A stretch of DNA of 18,595 nt from positions 1 through 18,595 of the forward strand of contig DIUJ01000083.1 in NCBI GenBank assembly GCA_002422315.1. Reading direction: 5' to 3'. This document shows positions 6,235 through 14,111 of this stretch, piece by piece; position 1 is the stretch's first letter; each line of letters opens with the position of its first letter. The translations under genes and the position numbers were made by a program. Origin of the DNA: Bacteroidetes bacterium UBA6161. Its GTDB lineage: Bacteria; Bacteroidota; Bacteroidia; NS11-12g; UBA955. The notes under the pieces are model-generated. The model did no database searches. It saw nothing but the letters and a program-made list of their open reading frames with translations, and was not told the origin of the DNA.

Positions 6235-7443
6235 ATGATAACACAACAAACCTTTAGCGAAGTAATGAATGCACAGCTGCCTTTTCTTCAAAAGAAAGAA
6301 CTAGGGGTGCCAAGAGAGATATTGGATAAAATACCAGAAGCAACAGGCTTTGCAAGCATAATAACAGGAATCAGAAGATGCGGAAAGAGTACGCTTCAAC
6401 TGCAATTAAAAAAGAAGTATTTTCCTAAAGAAGGCATTTTTTTGAATTTTGAAGACCCTCGCTTGGCAGGAATGGAAACCCAAGATTTCGAAAGATTGTA
6501 TGCCGAAATCCTAAAACAAAAAACCAATGCCATTTTCTTTGATGAGATACAAATTGTCCCCTCTTGGGAAATATTTGTAAACCAATTATTGCGAGAGGAT
6601 TTCCGGGTGTTTATCACTGGGTCAAATGCGTCTCTACTTAGCAAAGAAATGGGTACACATCTCACAGGAAGACATTTTTCTACTGAATTATTTCCTTTTT
6701 CCTTCAATGAATTCTTGCAATACAACAAACTGGAAAGAAGCGAAAAAACTTTTGTCCAATACACACAAAAAGGCGGTATGCCCGACTATCTCCGCACCCA
6801 ACACAACAAGTATTTGAACGACTTATTAGATGATATATTGATAAGAGATATAGCCATAAGATATGGAGTTAGGGATGTTAATTCTTTGCGACAATTGGCG
6901 GTATATTTGTTGTCAAACATAGGCAATTTGGTTTCGGCAAATAGTTTGACAGGCATGTTTGGAATAAAGTCTAGCACTACTTTTTTGGATTATTTCTCTT
7001 ATTTGCAAGACGCTTATTTAATAGAATTTGTACCCCTGTTTGATTACTCTATAAAGAAACAAGTTCGCAACCCGCAAAAGATTTATGCCATGGATTTGGG
7101 GTTGTATCATCAAAATAAAATAGCATTTTCACCAAACGAGGGGCATATCTTAGAAAATGTTGTTTACTTGCATTTGCGAAGAAGTGGTAAGGAAATCTAT
7201 TATTTCCAAAACGAAGGGGAATGTGATTTTATAACCACCCAAAACGGAAGTCCTGACGAGTTATACCAAGTTTGTGCAAACCTTAATAGTATGAATGTTC
7301 AACGGGAAACCGAGGGTCTTTTTAAGGCGATGAGCTTTTTCAATAAAGATAAAGGCTATATCATCACCCAAAATCAAAGAGACACTTTTACACGAGACAA
7401 TATGCGCATTGAGGTGGTGCCCGCTTGGGAATGGGTGGGGTAA
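6235..7443 (+). CDS. AAA_14/DUF4143 ATP-binding protein
   Basis: The 402-aa product has the architecture of the common AAA_14 plus DUF4143 ATPases. The Walker A is GIRRCGKST (residues 45-53), the Walker B is AIFFDEI (99-105), and a sensor-like ITGSN follows at 128-132 with LTGRHFSTELFPFSFNEF. The C-terminal part has the DUF4143 signature: DIAIRYGVRD, a winged-helix-like segment, then KIYAMDLGLYHQNKIAF and LENVVYLHLRRSGKEIYYFQNEGECDFI, which recalls a PD-(D/E)xK-like fold. The length is normal and all ATPase residues are intact. The cellular role of this family is poorly known; such genes are abundant and often horizontally transferred. The gene stands alone with its own promoter and is followed by a hairpin that may end transcription. 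Confidence 0.92.
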   Translation: MITQQTFSEVMNAQLPFLQKKELGVPREILDKIPEATGFASIITGIRRCGKSTLQLQLKKKYFPKEGIFLNFEDPRLAGMETQDFERLYAEILKQKTNAIFFDEIQIVPSWEIFVNQLLREDFRVFITGSNASLLSKEMGTHLTGRHFSTELFPFSFNEFLQYNKLERSEKTFVQYTQKGGMPDYLRTQHNKYLNDLLDDILIRDIAIRYGVRDVNSLRQLAVYLLSNIGNLVSANSLTGMFGIKSSTTFLDYFSYLQDAYLIEFVPLFDYSIKKQVRNPQKIYAMDLGLYHQNKIAFSPNEGHILENVVYLHLRRSGKEIYYFQNEGECDFITTQNGSPDELYQVCANLNSMNVQRETEGLFKAMSFFNKDKGYIITQNQRDTFTRDNMRIEVVPAWEWVG

Positions 7444-7485
7444 AAAGATGATTTTGATACTTGCAAGATTTTTTTGAGAACGACT

Positions 7486-7516
7486 GACCTATAAGGTTTT
7501 CCCAACCTTATAGGTC
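7486..7516. repeat. Dispersed hairpin repeat, copy 2, possible terminator
   Basis: Perfect 13-bp arms GACCTATAAGGTT and AACCTTATAGGTC enclose the loop TTCCC. The T-run plus TGAG at 7470-7478 is shared with copy 1. It begins 43 bases after the ATPase stop codon and may stall transcription, but no T-run follows the stem. It is better called a dispersed repeat than a classical terminator. Confidence 0.75.
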
Positions 7517-7993
7517 ATACACGCTGACTACCTGCAAAATTATCTGATATTATACTAGGTGGTGTTATAATATTATCCGATAATTTACTAGGTGCTTTGA
7601 CAGAAATGGGAACAAGCAAATAAAAAAAGCTACTTATTAGGAATCTGATTCCTAATTTTACACAAATCGGAAAGTTTAACAATGTCTTATGAATCAAAAA
7701 TCTTAGTGTGTATTTTTGAAATGAGTTAAACTTTATAGTTGAAAAGAGCAACAGAATATAAACGATTGTTATGTATTTGGGTTTAATGATTTGGGTCTTT
7801 TTTACTTGGTGAGAAAGAAAACTCGTAAGAGAATTCGGCATTATCTCACAAAACTCGTGGCACTTTTCGGCATGGCATCACATATAACGCTGGAGATTGC
7901 TCCATTTTGTTATGTATGCATAACAGATTTGAGACAAAATGCTTTTTTGTTGCCTATTCATTACAAATCCACAAAATTCCTTTTATTTGCTTA
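7517..7993. other. Gene-free stretch rich in dyads and direct repeats
   Basis: No convincing gene is present on either strand. Two 23-bp direct repeats (7539-7561 and 7572-7594, 20/23 identical, 33-bp period) contain ATTATCYGATA and TACTAGGTG. A perfect dyad with 9-bp arms ATTAGGAAT and ATTCCTAAT lies at 7636-7656. A perfect 10-bp inverted pair, AAAGTTTAAC (7671-7680) and GTTAAACTTT (7725-7734), encloses 44 bases. A further dyad GTTATG-N4-CATAAC is at 7909-7924. The region could hold regulatory sites or a structured RNA. No clean promoter for the lipid kinase was found. Confidence 0.5.
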
Positions 7994-8833
7994 ATGATAG
8001 TACTTCTTTACAACAGTATTTCTGGAGCAGGAAATGGGAAAAAACAAGCACAAAAAGCGATGCACTTCCTAGCACAAAAACAATTTCCTTATATTTCATA
8101 CTGTGACAATTGGCCAGAAACATTTGATTCGGATCAAACAATATGGCTTTTTGGTGGTGATGGCACTATGAACTTTTTCCTGAATAAATACGGGCTGATT
8201 GCTAATCCTATTGCGCTTTTTGCCGGAGGTACAGGAAACGATGTGCACTACAAACTTTACGGAGTAAAATCTACAGAGGAGATGTGCGATTTTCTGTTGC
8301 ACAAAGCTGTGGAAAAAGCAACGGATGTGGCACAATGCAATGGAGAGTATTTCATAAACGGAGTAGGAATTGGCTTTGACGGGGAAGTACTAAAAGGGAT
8401 GAGTAAGATTAGGAAATTGGGTGGTCATTTGGGGTATTTGACACAAGTGCTCAAAGTAATTTTTGCGTATAAAGAAGTAGCGTTTCAGTTAGCTTTTACT
8501 GGCAAAACTGAAAATCAAAAATTGCTCTTACTCAACATTGCAAACTCAGACCGAACAGGAGGAGGATTTATGATTTCACCTTTGGCAGATATGCATGACG
8601 GAAAACTAAATCTTCTGAGGTGTCATGCGCTTCCCATTTTCAAAAGGCTACGCTACTTACCAATAATCCAAAAAGGCAAACACCTCGGCCTGCCTTTTAT
8701 TGAGCATGAAACATTGAGCAACATCCAAGTGCAAACAGATAAATCTGTAAGCTATCAATTAGATGGAGAATTGCGCGAAGCGAATCGTTTTGAGATTGAA
8801 ATGTGCAAGGGAAAAGTTTGGTTGTTGGGGTAG
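7994..8833 (+). CDS. YegS/DagK-type lipid kinase
   Basis: The 279-aa product belongs to the diacylglycerol/sphingosine kinase-like family. The N-terminus has YNSISGAGNGKK in place of the usual NPxSGxG. The nucleotide-binding GGDGT is at residues 54-58. AGGTGNDV (77-84), GIGFDGEV, GGGFMISPLADMHDGKLNLL and a C-terminal YQLDGE complete the expected series of motifs. The enzyme would phosphorylate a lipid such as diacylglycerol from the cytoplasmic side of the membrane; the exact substrate cannot be read from sequence. The ATG at 7994 was chosen because the family's first strand starts there and the 29 upstream codons look unrelated. The length is slightly short but complete. It stands alone, downstream of a long non-coding stretch. 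Confidence 0.9.
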   Translation: MIVLLYNSISGAGNGKKQAQKAMHFLAQKQFPYISYCDNWPETFDSDQTIWLFGGDGTMNFFLNKYGLIANPIALFAGGTGNDVHYKLYGVKSTEEMCDFLLHKAVEKATDVAQCNGEYFINGVGIGFDGEVLKGMSKIRKLGGHLGYLTQVLKVIFAYKEVAFQLAFTGKTENQKLLLLNIANSDRTGGGFMISPLADMHDGKLNLLRCHALPIFKRLRYLPIIQKGKHLGLPFIEHETLSNIQVQTDKSVSYQLDGELREANRFEIEMCKGKVWLLG

Positions 8834-8905
8834 GGTAGTAAAGAATCTATTTGTTGGTTTTTTATTTTATTGATGAATTATTTTTTTGATAATATCGGAA
8901 ATAGG

Positions 8906-8938
8906 TTGAAAAATATCCAAACGATATTAGTATGTTTG
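8906..8938 (+). promoter_or_regulatory. Promoter and candidate operator of the first Fic gene
   Basis: A TTG -33 element (8906-8908) lies 22 bases upstream of a perfect -7 box TATGTTTG (8931-8938). Between them sits the dyad AATATC-N5-GATATT (8912-8928), and a further AATATC half-site lies at 8891-8896, 21 bases upstream. The box ends only 4 bases before the ATG, so the transcript is probably leaderless. A DNA-binding repressor, perhaps the Fic protein itself, could use the dyad. Confidence 0.6.
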
Positions 8939-8942
8939 TGGC

Positions 8943-9920
8943 ATGGAATGGAAGAGCTATCCCTTTGAATTTGAAAATTTGGAGCAACATCTCAATAGAA
9001 TAGATGCCAAAAAGCAAAGCCTTGATGCCCATAGGCCATTGCCCACTTATGCCCTCAAAAGTATCAAAGACTCTTTGTTTTTAGAGTGGACTTACAACTC
9101 CAATAGCATAGAAGGGAATACCTTAACACTACAAGAAACCAAGATGGTAATAGAAGATGGGATGACTATTAAAGGGAAATCCTTGCGCGAACACTTTGAA
9201 GCTTTCAATCACCAAAGTGCAATTGATTTTGTAGAAGAGTTAGCACAAATAGAAAGTGAGTTTTCTGCTCGCAATATCCTAGAAGTTCATGCATTGGTTT
9301 TGGCTAATATAGAAAAAGAACATGCAGGCAGATACAGAACTTCCGGTGTTAGAATATCAGGTGCCAATTTTATTCCGCCCAATGCTTTAAAAGTGGATCA
9401 ATATATGGATGAGCTTATTTCTTGGGTGAATACAGGGTCTTCACATCTTCATCCATTGGTTCAGGCCTGTATTTTTCATCATCGCTTTGTATGGATACAC
9501 CCATTCTTTGATGGCAATGGTCGTTCTGCTCGTTTGTTGTTTAACTTACTACTTATGAAGCAAGGGTATCCTCCGGCTATTATCCTTAAAAATGACAGAA
9601 AAAAGTATTATGATGCACTAAATAAAGCTAATTTAGGAGAATATTCTAAGCTTTTGCTTCTAATTATTCAAGCCATGGAAAGAAGCCTAGATATCTATTT
9701 GAGTAGCTTAGACAATACACACGATGACTACAAAGAGATTCAAAGTATAGTCGAGGAATCGGCCTTGCCCTACAGTCAAGAATATGTTAGTTTACTTGCC
9801 AGAAAGGGTAAAATTGATGCCTATAAACAAGGTAAAAATTGGCTTACCACCGAAAAAGCAATTCAGGATTATTTTGAAACTAGAAAAAGAAAACGCAGTT
9901 TGGTTACCAAAGAAAACTAA
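8943..9920 (+). CDS. Fic-domain AMP-transferase with C-terminal helix-turn-helix
   Basis: The 325-aa product has the intact Fic active motif HPFFDGNGRSAR (residues 186-197) with catalytic His186. An N-terminal inhibitory motif of S/TxxxE(G/N) type is present as SNSIEG (53-58), so the enzyme should be class II and self-inhibited through Glu57. Fic proteins transfer AMP (or a related group) to hydroxyl side chains of target proteins. The C-terminal segment (about 270-318), YSQEYVSLLARKGKIDAYKQ followed by WLTTEKAIQDYF, looks like an excisionase/MerR-type DNA-binding helix-turn-helix. It converges with a related Fic gene. Its target is unknown; family members include toxins, regulators and effectors. 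Confidence 0.93.
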   Translation: MEWKSYPFEFENLEQHLNRIDAKKQSLDAHRPLPTYALKSIKDSLFLEWTYNSNSIEGNTLTLQETKMVIEDGMTIKGKSLREHFEAFNHQSAIDFVEELAQIESEFSARNILEVHALVLANIEKEHAGRYRTSGVRISGANFIPPNALKVDQYMDELISWVNTGSSHLHPLVQACIFHHRFVWIHPFFDGNGRSARLLFNLLLMKQGYPPAIILKNDRKKYYDALNKANLGEYSKLLLLIIQAMERSLDIYLSSLDNTHDDYKEIQSIVEESALPYSQEYVSLLARKGKIDAYKQGKNWLTTEKAIQDYFETRKRKRSLVTKEN

Positions 9921-9965
9921 TTCCAAATCAGTTTTTTACTAAAATCAAATTAGAATTTGAAATTC

Positions 9966-9997
9966 AATAAAAAAGCCCCAAATGGGGCTTTTTTATT
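9966..9997. terminator. Bidirectional rho-independent terminator between the two Fic genes
   Basis: The stem AAAAAAGCCCC (9969-9979) pairs with GGGGCTTTTTT (9984-9994) around the loop AAAT. It is flanked by A-runs on the left and T-runs on the right, so it can work for both converging genes. The stop codon of the minus-strand Fic gene lies inside it. Confidence 0.9.
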
Positions 9998-11042
9998 GGC
10001 CTAAGATTTTAAGGTATTGTAAAAGGGAGTCTTTTTCTGTTTGTGCAACCAATTCATGGAAAGGTGTTTTATTGTTGTTCACTTGTACAGATTCTAACGC
10101 TTGGTAATACTTCATTCTGCTTTCATTATCTCCCTTAATGTTTGCAATAACATATCCGTTTTTTAGTAATATAAGGTTCATTAACAAGCGAGAGCTGCGG
10201 CCATTTCCATCTATAAAAGGGTGTATAGTAACTAGTCTTTCGCTCATTTCTGCTGCCAGAATTACAGGATGTGTTTTGTTCTTATTTAGATTATACCATT
10301 CAAAGAGTTCTTCCATTTGCTTGGGTACAAGATAGGGTTGAGGGGGTAGGTGTTTACTGCCTTTTATCATCACTTGTACTTTACGGTATATTCCTGCATT
10401 AGTGCTGTCTATCCCGCGAAGTATCAGATTGTGTAACTGCAACACATCTCTTTCTGTTATTTCATTTTTATTTTCAACAAGGTATTTAAGATATTCCACA
10501 GCCTCTTTATGGTTAATGGCTTCCAAATGTTCTCTCATACTTTTTCCAGAAATAGTAATCCCTTCATTGATTACTAAATCTGTTTCCTTAAGGGTCAAAG
10601 TGTTTCCTTCAATGCGGTTGCTTTCGAAGGTGTACTCTAATTCCAAAGCTTGTGCTATTCTATAGCTGTCGAGCATTCTCAAATCCGTGAGCTTGCTTTT
10701 GAGTGTATCTATCTCATCAAGCAAGGATTGAAGACTTGTTGGATACGTTTTCTTTTGTGTAGAAACATTGTATTTGATTTTTTCTTCTGCAACTTTTAAT
10801 GCCTTTTGGGCTAAAGCATCGTTGCCAATTTCATACAAAATTACTTCGCTCATCCATTCTATGAGTAGATTTTCTAAATCTAAATCAAGGATTTTAGCCA
10901 GTTTTACAATTTGTTCTCGCGTGGGTTTACGTGTTCCTTTTTCCCATTTACTAACAAGTGCGGGGTCGAGGTGCATTTGCTCCGCAACTTCTCTAATCAG
11001 TAAGTTTTGCTTTTCTCTTGCGTTTTTAAGGAGTTTTTTCAT
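9993..11042 (-). CDS. Fic-domain AMP-transferase with N-terminal XRE helix-turn-helix
   Basis: The 349-aa product opens with an XRE-type helix-turn-helix (about residues 4-58: LIREVAEQMHLDPALVSKWEKGTRKPT). A helical linker (70-120) follows, then a class II Fic domain. The inhibitory motif is SNRIEG (141-146) and the active motif is HPFIDGNGRSSR (274-285), both intact. The Fic core is clearly related to the neighbouring gene's: the NxIEGNTLTLxET and GKSxREHxEAxNH blocks match. The ATG at 11042 was chosen because an upstream ATG at 11072 lies within the promoter. It probably controls a promoter, perhaps its own, and may couple DNA binding to AMP transfer. The stop codon sits inside the shared terminator. 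Confidence 0.93.
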   Translation of the reverse strand: MKKLLKNAREKQNLLIREVAEQMHLDPALVSKWEKGTRKPTREQIVKLAKILDLDLENLLIEWMSEVILYEIGNDALAQKALKVAEEKIKYNVSTQKKTYPTSLQSLLDEIDTLKSKLTDLRMLDSYRIAQALELEYTFESNRIEGNTLTLKETDLVINEGITISGKSMREHLEAINHKEAVEYLKYLVENKNEITERDVLQLHNLILRGIDSTNAGIYRKVQVMIKGSKHLPPQPYLVPKQMEELFEWYNLNKNKTHPVILAAEMSERLVTIHPFIDGNGRSSRLLMNLILLKNGYVIANIKGDNESRMKYYQALESVQVNNNKTPFHELVAQTEKDSLLQYLKILGQ

Positions 11043-11059
11043 GACAATTAATAACCTGA

Positions 11060-11090
11060 CAAAATTAGTCATTTTCCAGGGTTAAACCAA
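11060..11090 (-). promoter_or_regulatory. Promoter of the XRE-Fic gene
   Basis: On the minus strand a TTG -33 element (11088-11090), 20 bases and a perfect TAATTTTG -7 box (11060-11067) lie 17 bases upstream of the ATG at 11042. No strong dyad was seen within it. Confidence 0.7.
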
Positions 11091-11482
11091 TTATTTTTTT
11101 TTATTTTTCATTCAATTAATCCCAATTATGAAATAGCATTTTCTAATTAGGAAAAACCTCAAAATATCTCATGAAGAAATTTTTCAGAAGGTAGTTTTCT
11201 TCTTTAGAGGTATGCAATACGAGGAGAGTTGACTTCTCATTCAATAGAGTGTTTGTATAAGCAAGAATCTGACATTTTGGTACGAACTATTCACAATTCA
11301 ATTATTCAGTGTATCATATGTGTAGCAATCATTGCAAAGGCAAATTAAGTTAATCTGAAGTTGCATTGTTCTACATATCCCATTTAGGGTTTGTAAATAA
11401 GAGGGGATAAGTCATTTTTGATTGTCTGTTTGGATATAGAAAATGAATTCAATCCAAGTTGTAGATTGGTAAACTCGATTTT
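11091..11482. other. Gene-free stretch
   Basis: I see no gene, RNA or strong hairpin in these roughly 390 bases between the XRE-Fic promoter and DUF2007. Only small dyads occur, such as GCAAT-C-ATTGC near 11327. It may hold remnants of a lost gene, but no homology could be recognised by eye. Confidence 0.4.
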
Positions 11483-11692
11483 TTATTCCTGTTCTAAGAT
11501 TTCTTTTGCCTTTAAATAGTCTTCCTCTCTAACTTTAACCATACACCCACCGGCTATACCTGCATAAAGCATTTGCATATTTTCATTGTCTATAAAGCAG
11601 GGTATATCATTTGCCTCCAATATATTTTTAATCTCGTAAGCTTGATGAAGGTTGTCCAATTTTGCAATTATTTTAAATGTGATGTTTTCCAT
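11483..11692 (-). CDS. DUF2007 small protein
   Basis: The 69-aa product matches the DUF2007 pattern (a family named as putative signal-transducing proteins): a first strand (ITFKIIAKL), a helix with AYEIKNILEANDIPCFID, and a final strand-helix unit (MVKVREEDYLKAKEILEQ). It resembles the small alpha/beta domains that are often fused to other proteins or stand alone, with no known catalytic role. No export signal is visible, so it should be cytoplasmic. A perfect -7 box (11697-11704) lies only 4 bases upstream of the ATG, implying a leaderless transcript separate from the upstream PagL-like/DUF2807 operon. Confidence 0.85.
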   Translation of the reverse strand: MENITFKIIAKLDNLHQAYEIKNILEANDIPCFIDNENMQMLYAGIAGGCMVKVREEDYLKAKEILEQE

Positions 11693-11696
11693 ATAT

Positions 11697-11704
11697 CAAA
11701 TATA
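11697..11704 (-). promoter_or_regulatory. -7 box of the DUF2007 gene
   Basis: TATATTTG on the minus strand matches the consensus perfectly. The -33 region is weak. Only 4 bases separate it from the start codon, the same spacing as at the first Fic gene. Confidence 0.55.
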
Positions 11705-11752
11705 CGATTTAAAATTTTGAAATTAAGACTTTAAATGAATGTAAATCTTGAT

Positions 11753-12496
11753 TTAATAAAATTTAAATTCGCCTTTCCCATTTTGTTGAAGGTTTACAAA
11801 ACTATTGTTGCTGGGCTTTTCATGTATATGTACATTTCCTTTGCCAAATAGTTTTATCTCCATTCTCTGTCTAGATTTTACGTGGGCATCTTTTATACTG
11901 TATTGGAAAAAATACAAATCGTCTGTAATTAAATCACGAGCATCCAATACTGCAATATCGTCCATGGTAGCTGCTAGAACCCCTGCAAATCCCTTGAGTA
12001 TAAAACCACCAGCATTAAAGGAATTGCATTCCAGAAAATATAAATTGTTCACCCTTAGGCTGGCATCTTCAAGACCACCATGGTTTATTTTTAAAGAGTT
12101 AACTTGCATGGTGTCTTTGTTGAATACTATAGCAGAACCTTCTATACTTATGTTGCTAATATCTTGATAGTATATTTTAACAATAGGTTTATTATCAAAA
12201 CTTCTCACCCAATTGCATTTGTTGTTGTCTTTTAACTCCAATACATTGTTTTTTACTTCATGGCTAATTCCATGCATTAGGTTTTTGTTAAATGTTATTT
12301 CAATTTTTGGTGTTTGGGTAATATCTTGTTTTAGTTCTACTTCGAATTTTTGAGAAACTTTAAGTTCTGTAAAATTATCTAAATCTCTTGTTTCGGTTAC
12401 TATCTCTCCTGAGTTTTTAAAACAATCAAACTCATGCCCTTTTTTACAAGTACTAAACAACAACAAGCTAAGAAGAGGGAGTAGGATTTTTTTCAT
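11753..12496 (-). CDS. Head-GIN domain (DUF2807) lipoprotein
   Basis: The 247-aa product begins with a lipoprotein signal (MKKILLPLLSLLLFSTC, Cys17). The rest is the parallel beta-helix-like DUF2807 (head GIN) domain: TRDLDNFTELKVSQKFEVELKQ, NISIEGSAIV, LKINHGGLEDASLRVNNL and GKGNVHIHEKPSNN show its repeating strands. Such proteins sit in the cell envelope of Bacteroidota; the name refers to a proposed adhesin head, but the function is unproven. The start codon overlaps the stop of the PagL-like gene by 1 base (TAATG), so the two form an operon with coupled translation. The lipobox has Phe at -3, which is tolerated in the group. An envelope-maintenance role is inferred from the partner gene. 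Confidence 0.87.
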   Translation of the reverse strand: MKKILLPLLSLLLFSTCKKGHEFDCFKNSGEIVTETRDLDNFTELKVSQKFEVELKQDITQTPKIEITFNKNLMHGISHEVKNNVLELKDNNKCNWVRSFDNKPIVKIYYQDISNISIEGSAIVFNKDTMQVNSLKINHGGLEDASLRVNNLYFLECNSFNAGGFILKGFAGVLAATMDDIAVLDARDLITDDLYFFQYSIKDAHVKSRQRMEIKLFGKGNVHIHEKPSNNSFVNLQQNGKGEFKFY

Positions 12497-13611
12497 TACT
12501 TAGTTTTTTTAAATAAGTTTGGAATAAAGGAAGAATTCCGTCTATAAGCAGCACCGAATTCGAAATAATCGGCGGTTCCTAAATGGGTTTTGAGCCTACT
12601 ACTTAGGTTAAATTCACTTAAATGAAAATTAACTCCTATCAAAATATAGGTTCGTCTTTTAAAAGAGTTGGATTTAGGTAGAAACAAATAAGCGCCCCAA
12701 TCTGCGGTCATAGAAACCATGCCGAGATGGTATTCGTGTCCTATACGAAGACCAAGTTCTGTAACATCTTGTATTTTATATCCTTGCAAAGTAGAGGGAT
12801 TAAAGGTTTCATAAGCATGGAGAGGGTCGTAAAAGATATCCATCCCTGCTCTAAAACTTCTAATTTGGCTTAAAGGCAGTCCTTGGGTTATGCCAAAAGT
12901 GTATATTTGAAAACGTTGTGGGTCTGCTAGTGTAGCTTGTTCGCTAGCATAGCCTAGTCTAAATTCTAAATATGCTTCGTTTTGTGCTAGCGGTTTTTCC
13001 GAGGCTTTAACTATGCTTTTAGGACTCAAAAACTCAAATCCTATATTGATTTGAGGAGTGTTAATCCCTAGGTTGGGTTTCATAAAGTTGCCATTTGAAA
13101 AATGCGTAACTCCAATCCCCCAATAAAAATTTGTTTGAGAACTAATTTTCCTATGATTTAAATATGCAAATTGCATACATCCATTTATGGTACTGCCTAT
13201 TGCCTTATTTTTAGGATTGTTATTTAGGTCAAAAGGTTTGGTATAAAATCCCACCCCAGTTCCTATTCGCAAGGATGAAACAGAATTCTTGTGTTTCTTA
13301 ATAGGAGCTATAAAATAGGGATTAATGGCCCAAACACTGCCATTGGTATTGGGTTTCCCCAAGTGATTGTAATACAAGGAAACGCCCCAAATAGGATTTT
13401 TATACAAACTGTCTCTTTCTTTGTTCCCGGTAGAATAAAATTGCATCCCTATTTCCCCTCCCAAAGTATGTGCAGCCATATTTACCATATAGTTTTGGTG
13501 GGGTACAAGCATACCAGGAAATACTGAAAAATGTAAAGCGCTTTGACTAAATGAAACTTGTTTGATTCCTAACAGGCATACAAATAAAAAAATTAGTGGC
13601 ACTTTTTTCAT
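12496..13611 (-). CDS. PagL-like acyloxyacyl hydrolase family outer-membrane protein
   Basis: The 371-aa product has a signal peptide (about residues 1-22, ending VSFSQ) and an outer-membrane beta-barrel composition with alternating aromatic residues. The segment GIGVTHFSNGNFMKPNLGIN (166-185) matches the PagL active-site region, with His170 and Ser172 as the likely catalytic pair. PagL removes a 3-O-linked acyl chain from lipid A. Classical PagL is about half this length; Bacteroidota homologues commonly have an extra C-terminal barrel-like half, here from about residue 205. The third catalytic residue (Glu) is not obvious by eye. It is the first gene of an operon with the DUF2807 lipoprotein. 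A -7 box TACTTTTG (13620-13627) lies 8 bases before the ATG. Confidence 0.85.
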   Translation of the reverse strand: MKKVPLIFLFVCLLGIKQVSFSQSALHFSVFPGMLVPHQNYMVNMAAHTLGGEIGMQFYSTGNKERDSLYKNPIWGVSLYYNHLGKPNTNGSVWAINPYFIAPIKKHKNSVSSLRIGTGVGFYTKPFDLNNNPKNKAIGSTINGCMQFAYLNHRKISSQTNFYWGIGVTHFSNGNFMKPNLGINTPQINIGFEFLSPKSIVKASEKPLAQNEAYLEFRLGYASEQATLADPQRFQIYTFGITQGLPLSQIRSFRAGMDIFYDPLHAYETFNPSTLQGYKIQDVTELGLRIGHEYHLGMVSMTADWGAYLFLPKSNSFKRRTYILIGVNFHLSEFNLSSRLKTHLGTADYFEFGAAYRRNSSFIPNLFKKTK

Positions 13612-13619
13612 GGCTAGCG

Positions 13620-13627
13620 CAAAAGTA
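13620..13627 (-). promoter_or_regulatory. -7 box of the PagL-like/DUF2807 operon
   Basis: TACTTTTG on the minus strand fits TAnnTTTG. No good -33 element is seen. The predicted leader is only a few bases long. Confidence 0.5.
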
Positions 13628-13711
13628 ATAATTTTTGTTAGATTGTTTTCTATACTTATAATTTCGTTTTAGGATTATTGTGATTTAAGTAAAAGCCATT
13701 CTTAAACAACA

Positions 13712-14050
13712 TTATGAATCTTTATTGGATTTTTTACTCTTCCCTTTTACCAATGAATATGAATGGTATGTCCATTCTAATAGAAGCGAATCTTTTATTT
13801 GTGTAGATACGGAGTTCCAGTGTTTTTTGTTCATGTGGTATCCTGGCTTTACCAATTGCTCATATTCCTGACGCCAAATTTCAGAATTTTGAGGGTCGGC
13901 TTTAAGGTTTACGTATTCAAATTGCTCTATTGAAAACAATGCAAAAATTTTGTTCCTCACTTTGAAAACCAAAACATCAGGCCCAAAAGGCAAGGATTCC
14001 GAAGTTTCTCCTAAACTCAGGCAATATTCTCTATATTTTTCTATATCCAT
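13712..14050 (-). CDS. MmcQ/YjbR family protein
   Basis: The 112-aa product matches the MmcQ/YjbR family: REYCLSLGETSESLPFGPDVLVFKVRNKIFALFS near the N-terminus, VNLKADP, and PGYHMNKKHWNSV in the second half. The fold is a small alpha/beta (CyaY-like) domain that has been suggested to bind DNA, though the role is not established. It is cytoplasmic, with no signal peptide. The C-terminus is basic and Ser/Lys rich (KGKSKKSNKDS). The gene is divergent from the MORN_2-csaA-pdeM operon, with about 100 bp between start codons. No clear promoter box was found for it. Confidence 0.9.
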   Translation of the reverse strand: MDIEKYREYCLSLGETSESLPFGPDVLVFKVRNKIFALFSIEQFEYVNLKADPQNSEIWRQEYEQLVKPGYHMNKKHWNSVSTQIKDSLLLEWTYHSYSLVKGKSKKSNKDS

Positions 14051-14111
14051 GGTTTAAGTTGTGCAATTAGGTTTGAAAAAATTCGTTCTAGTGTATATGT
14101 TTAAAAAAAAT

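Noticed and set aside
7528..7623. Short plus-strand frame reading AKLSDIILGGVIILSDNLLG, which looks protein-like
   Set aside because: It has no start codon, is preceded by a stop, and its internal repetition is explained by the 33-bp direct repeat in the DNA. It may be a chance reading.
7515..7841. 108-codon minus-strand open frame
   Set aside because: It overlaps several DNA dyads and direct repeats, has a composition expected of AT-rich non-coding DNA, and matches no recognisable family.
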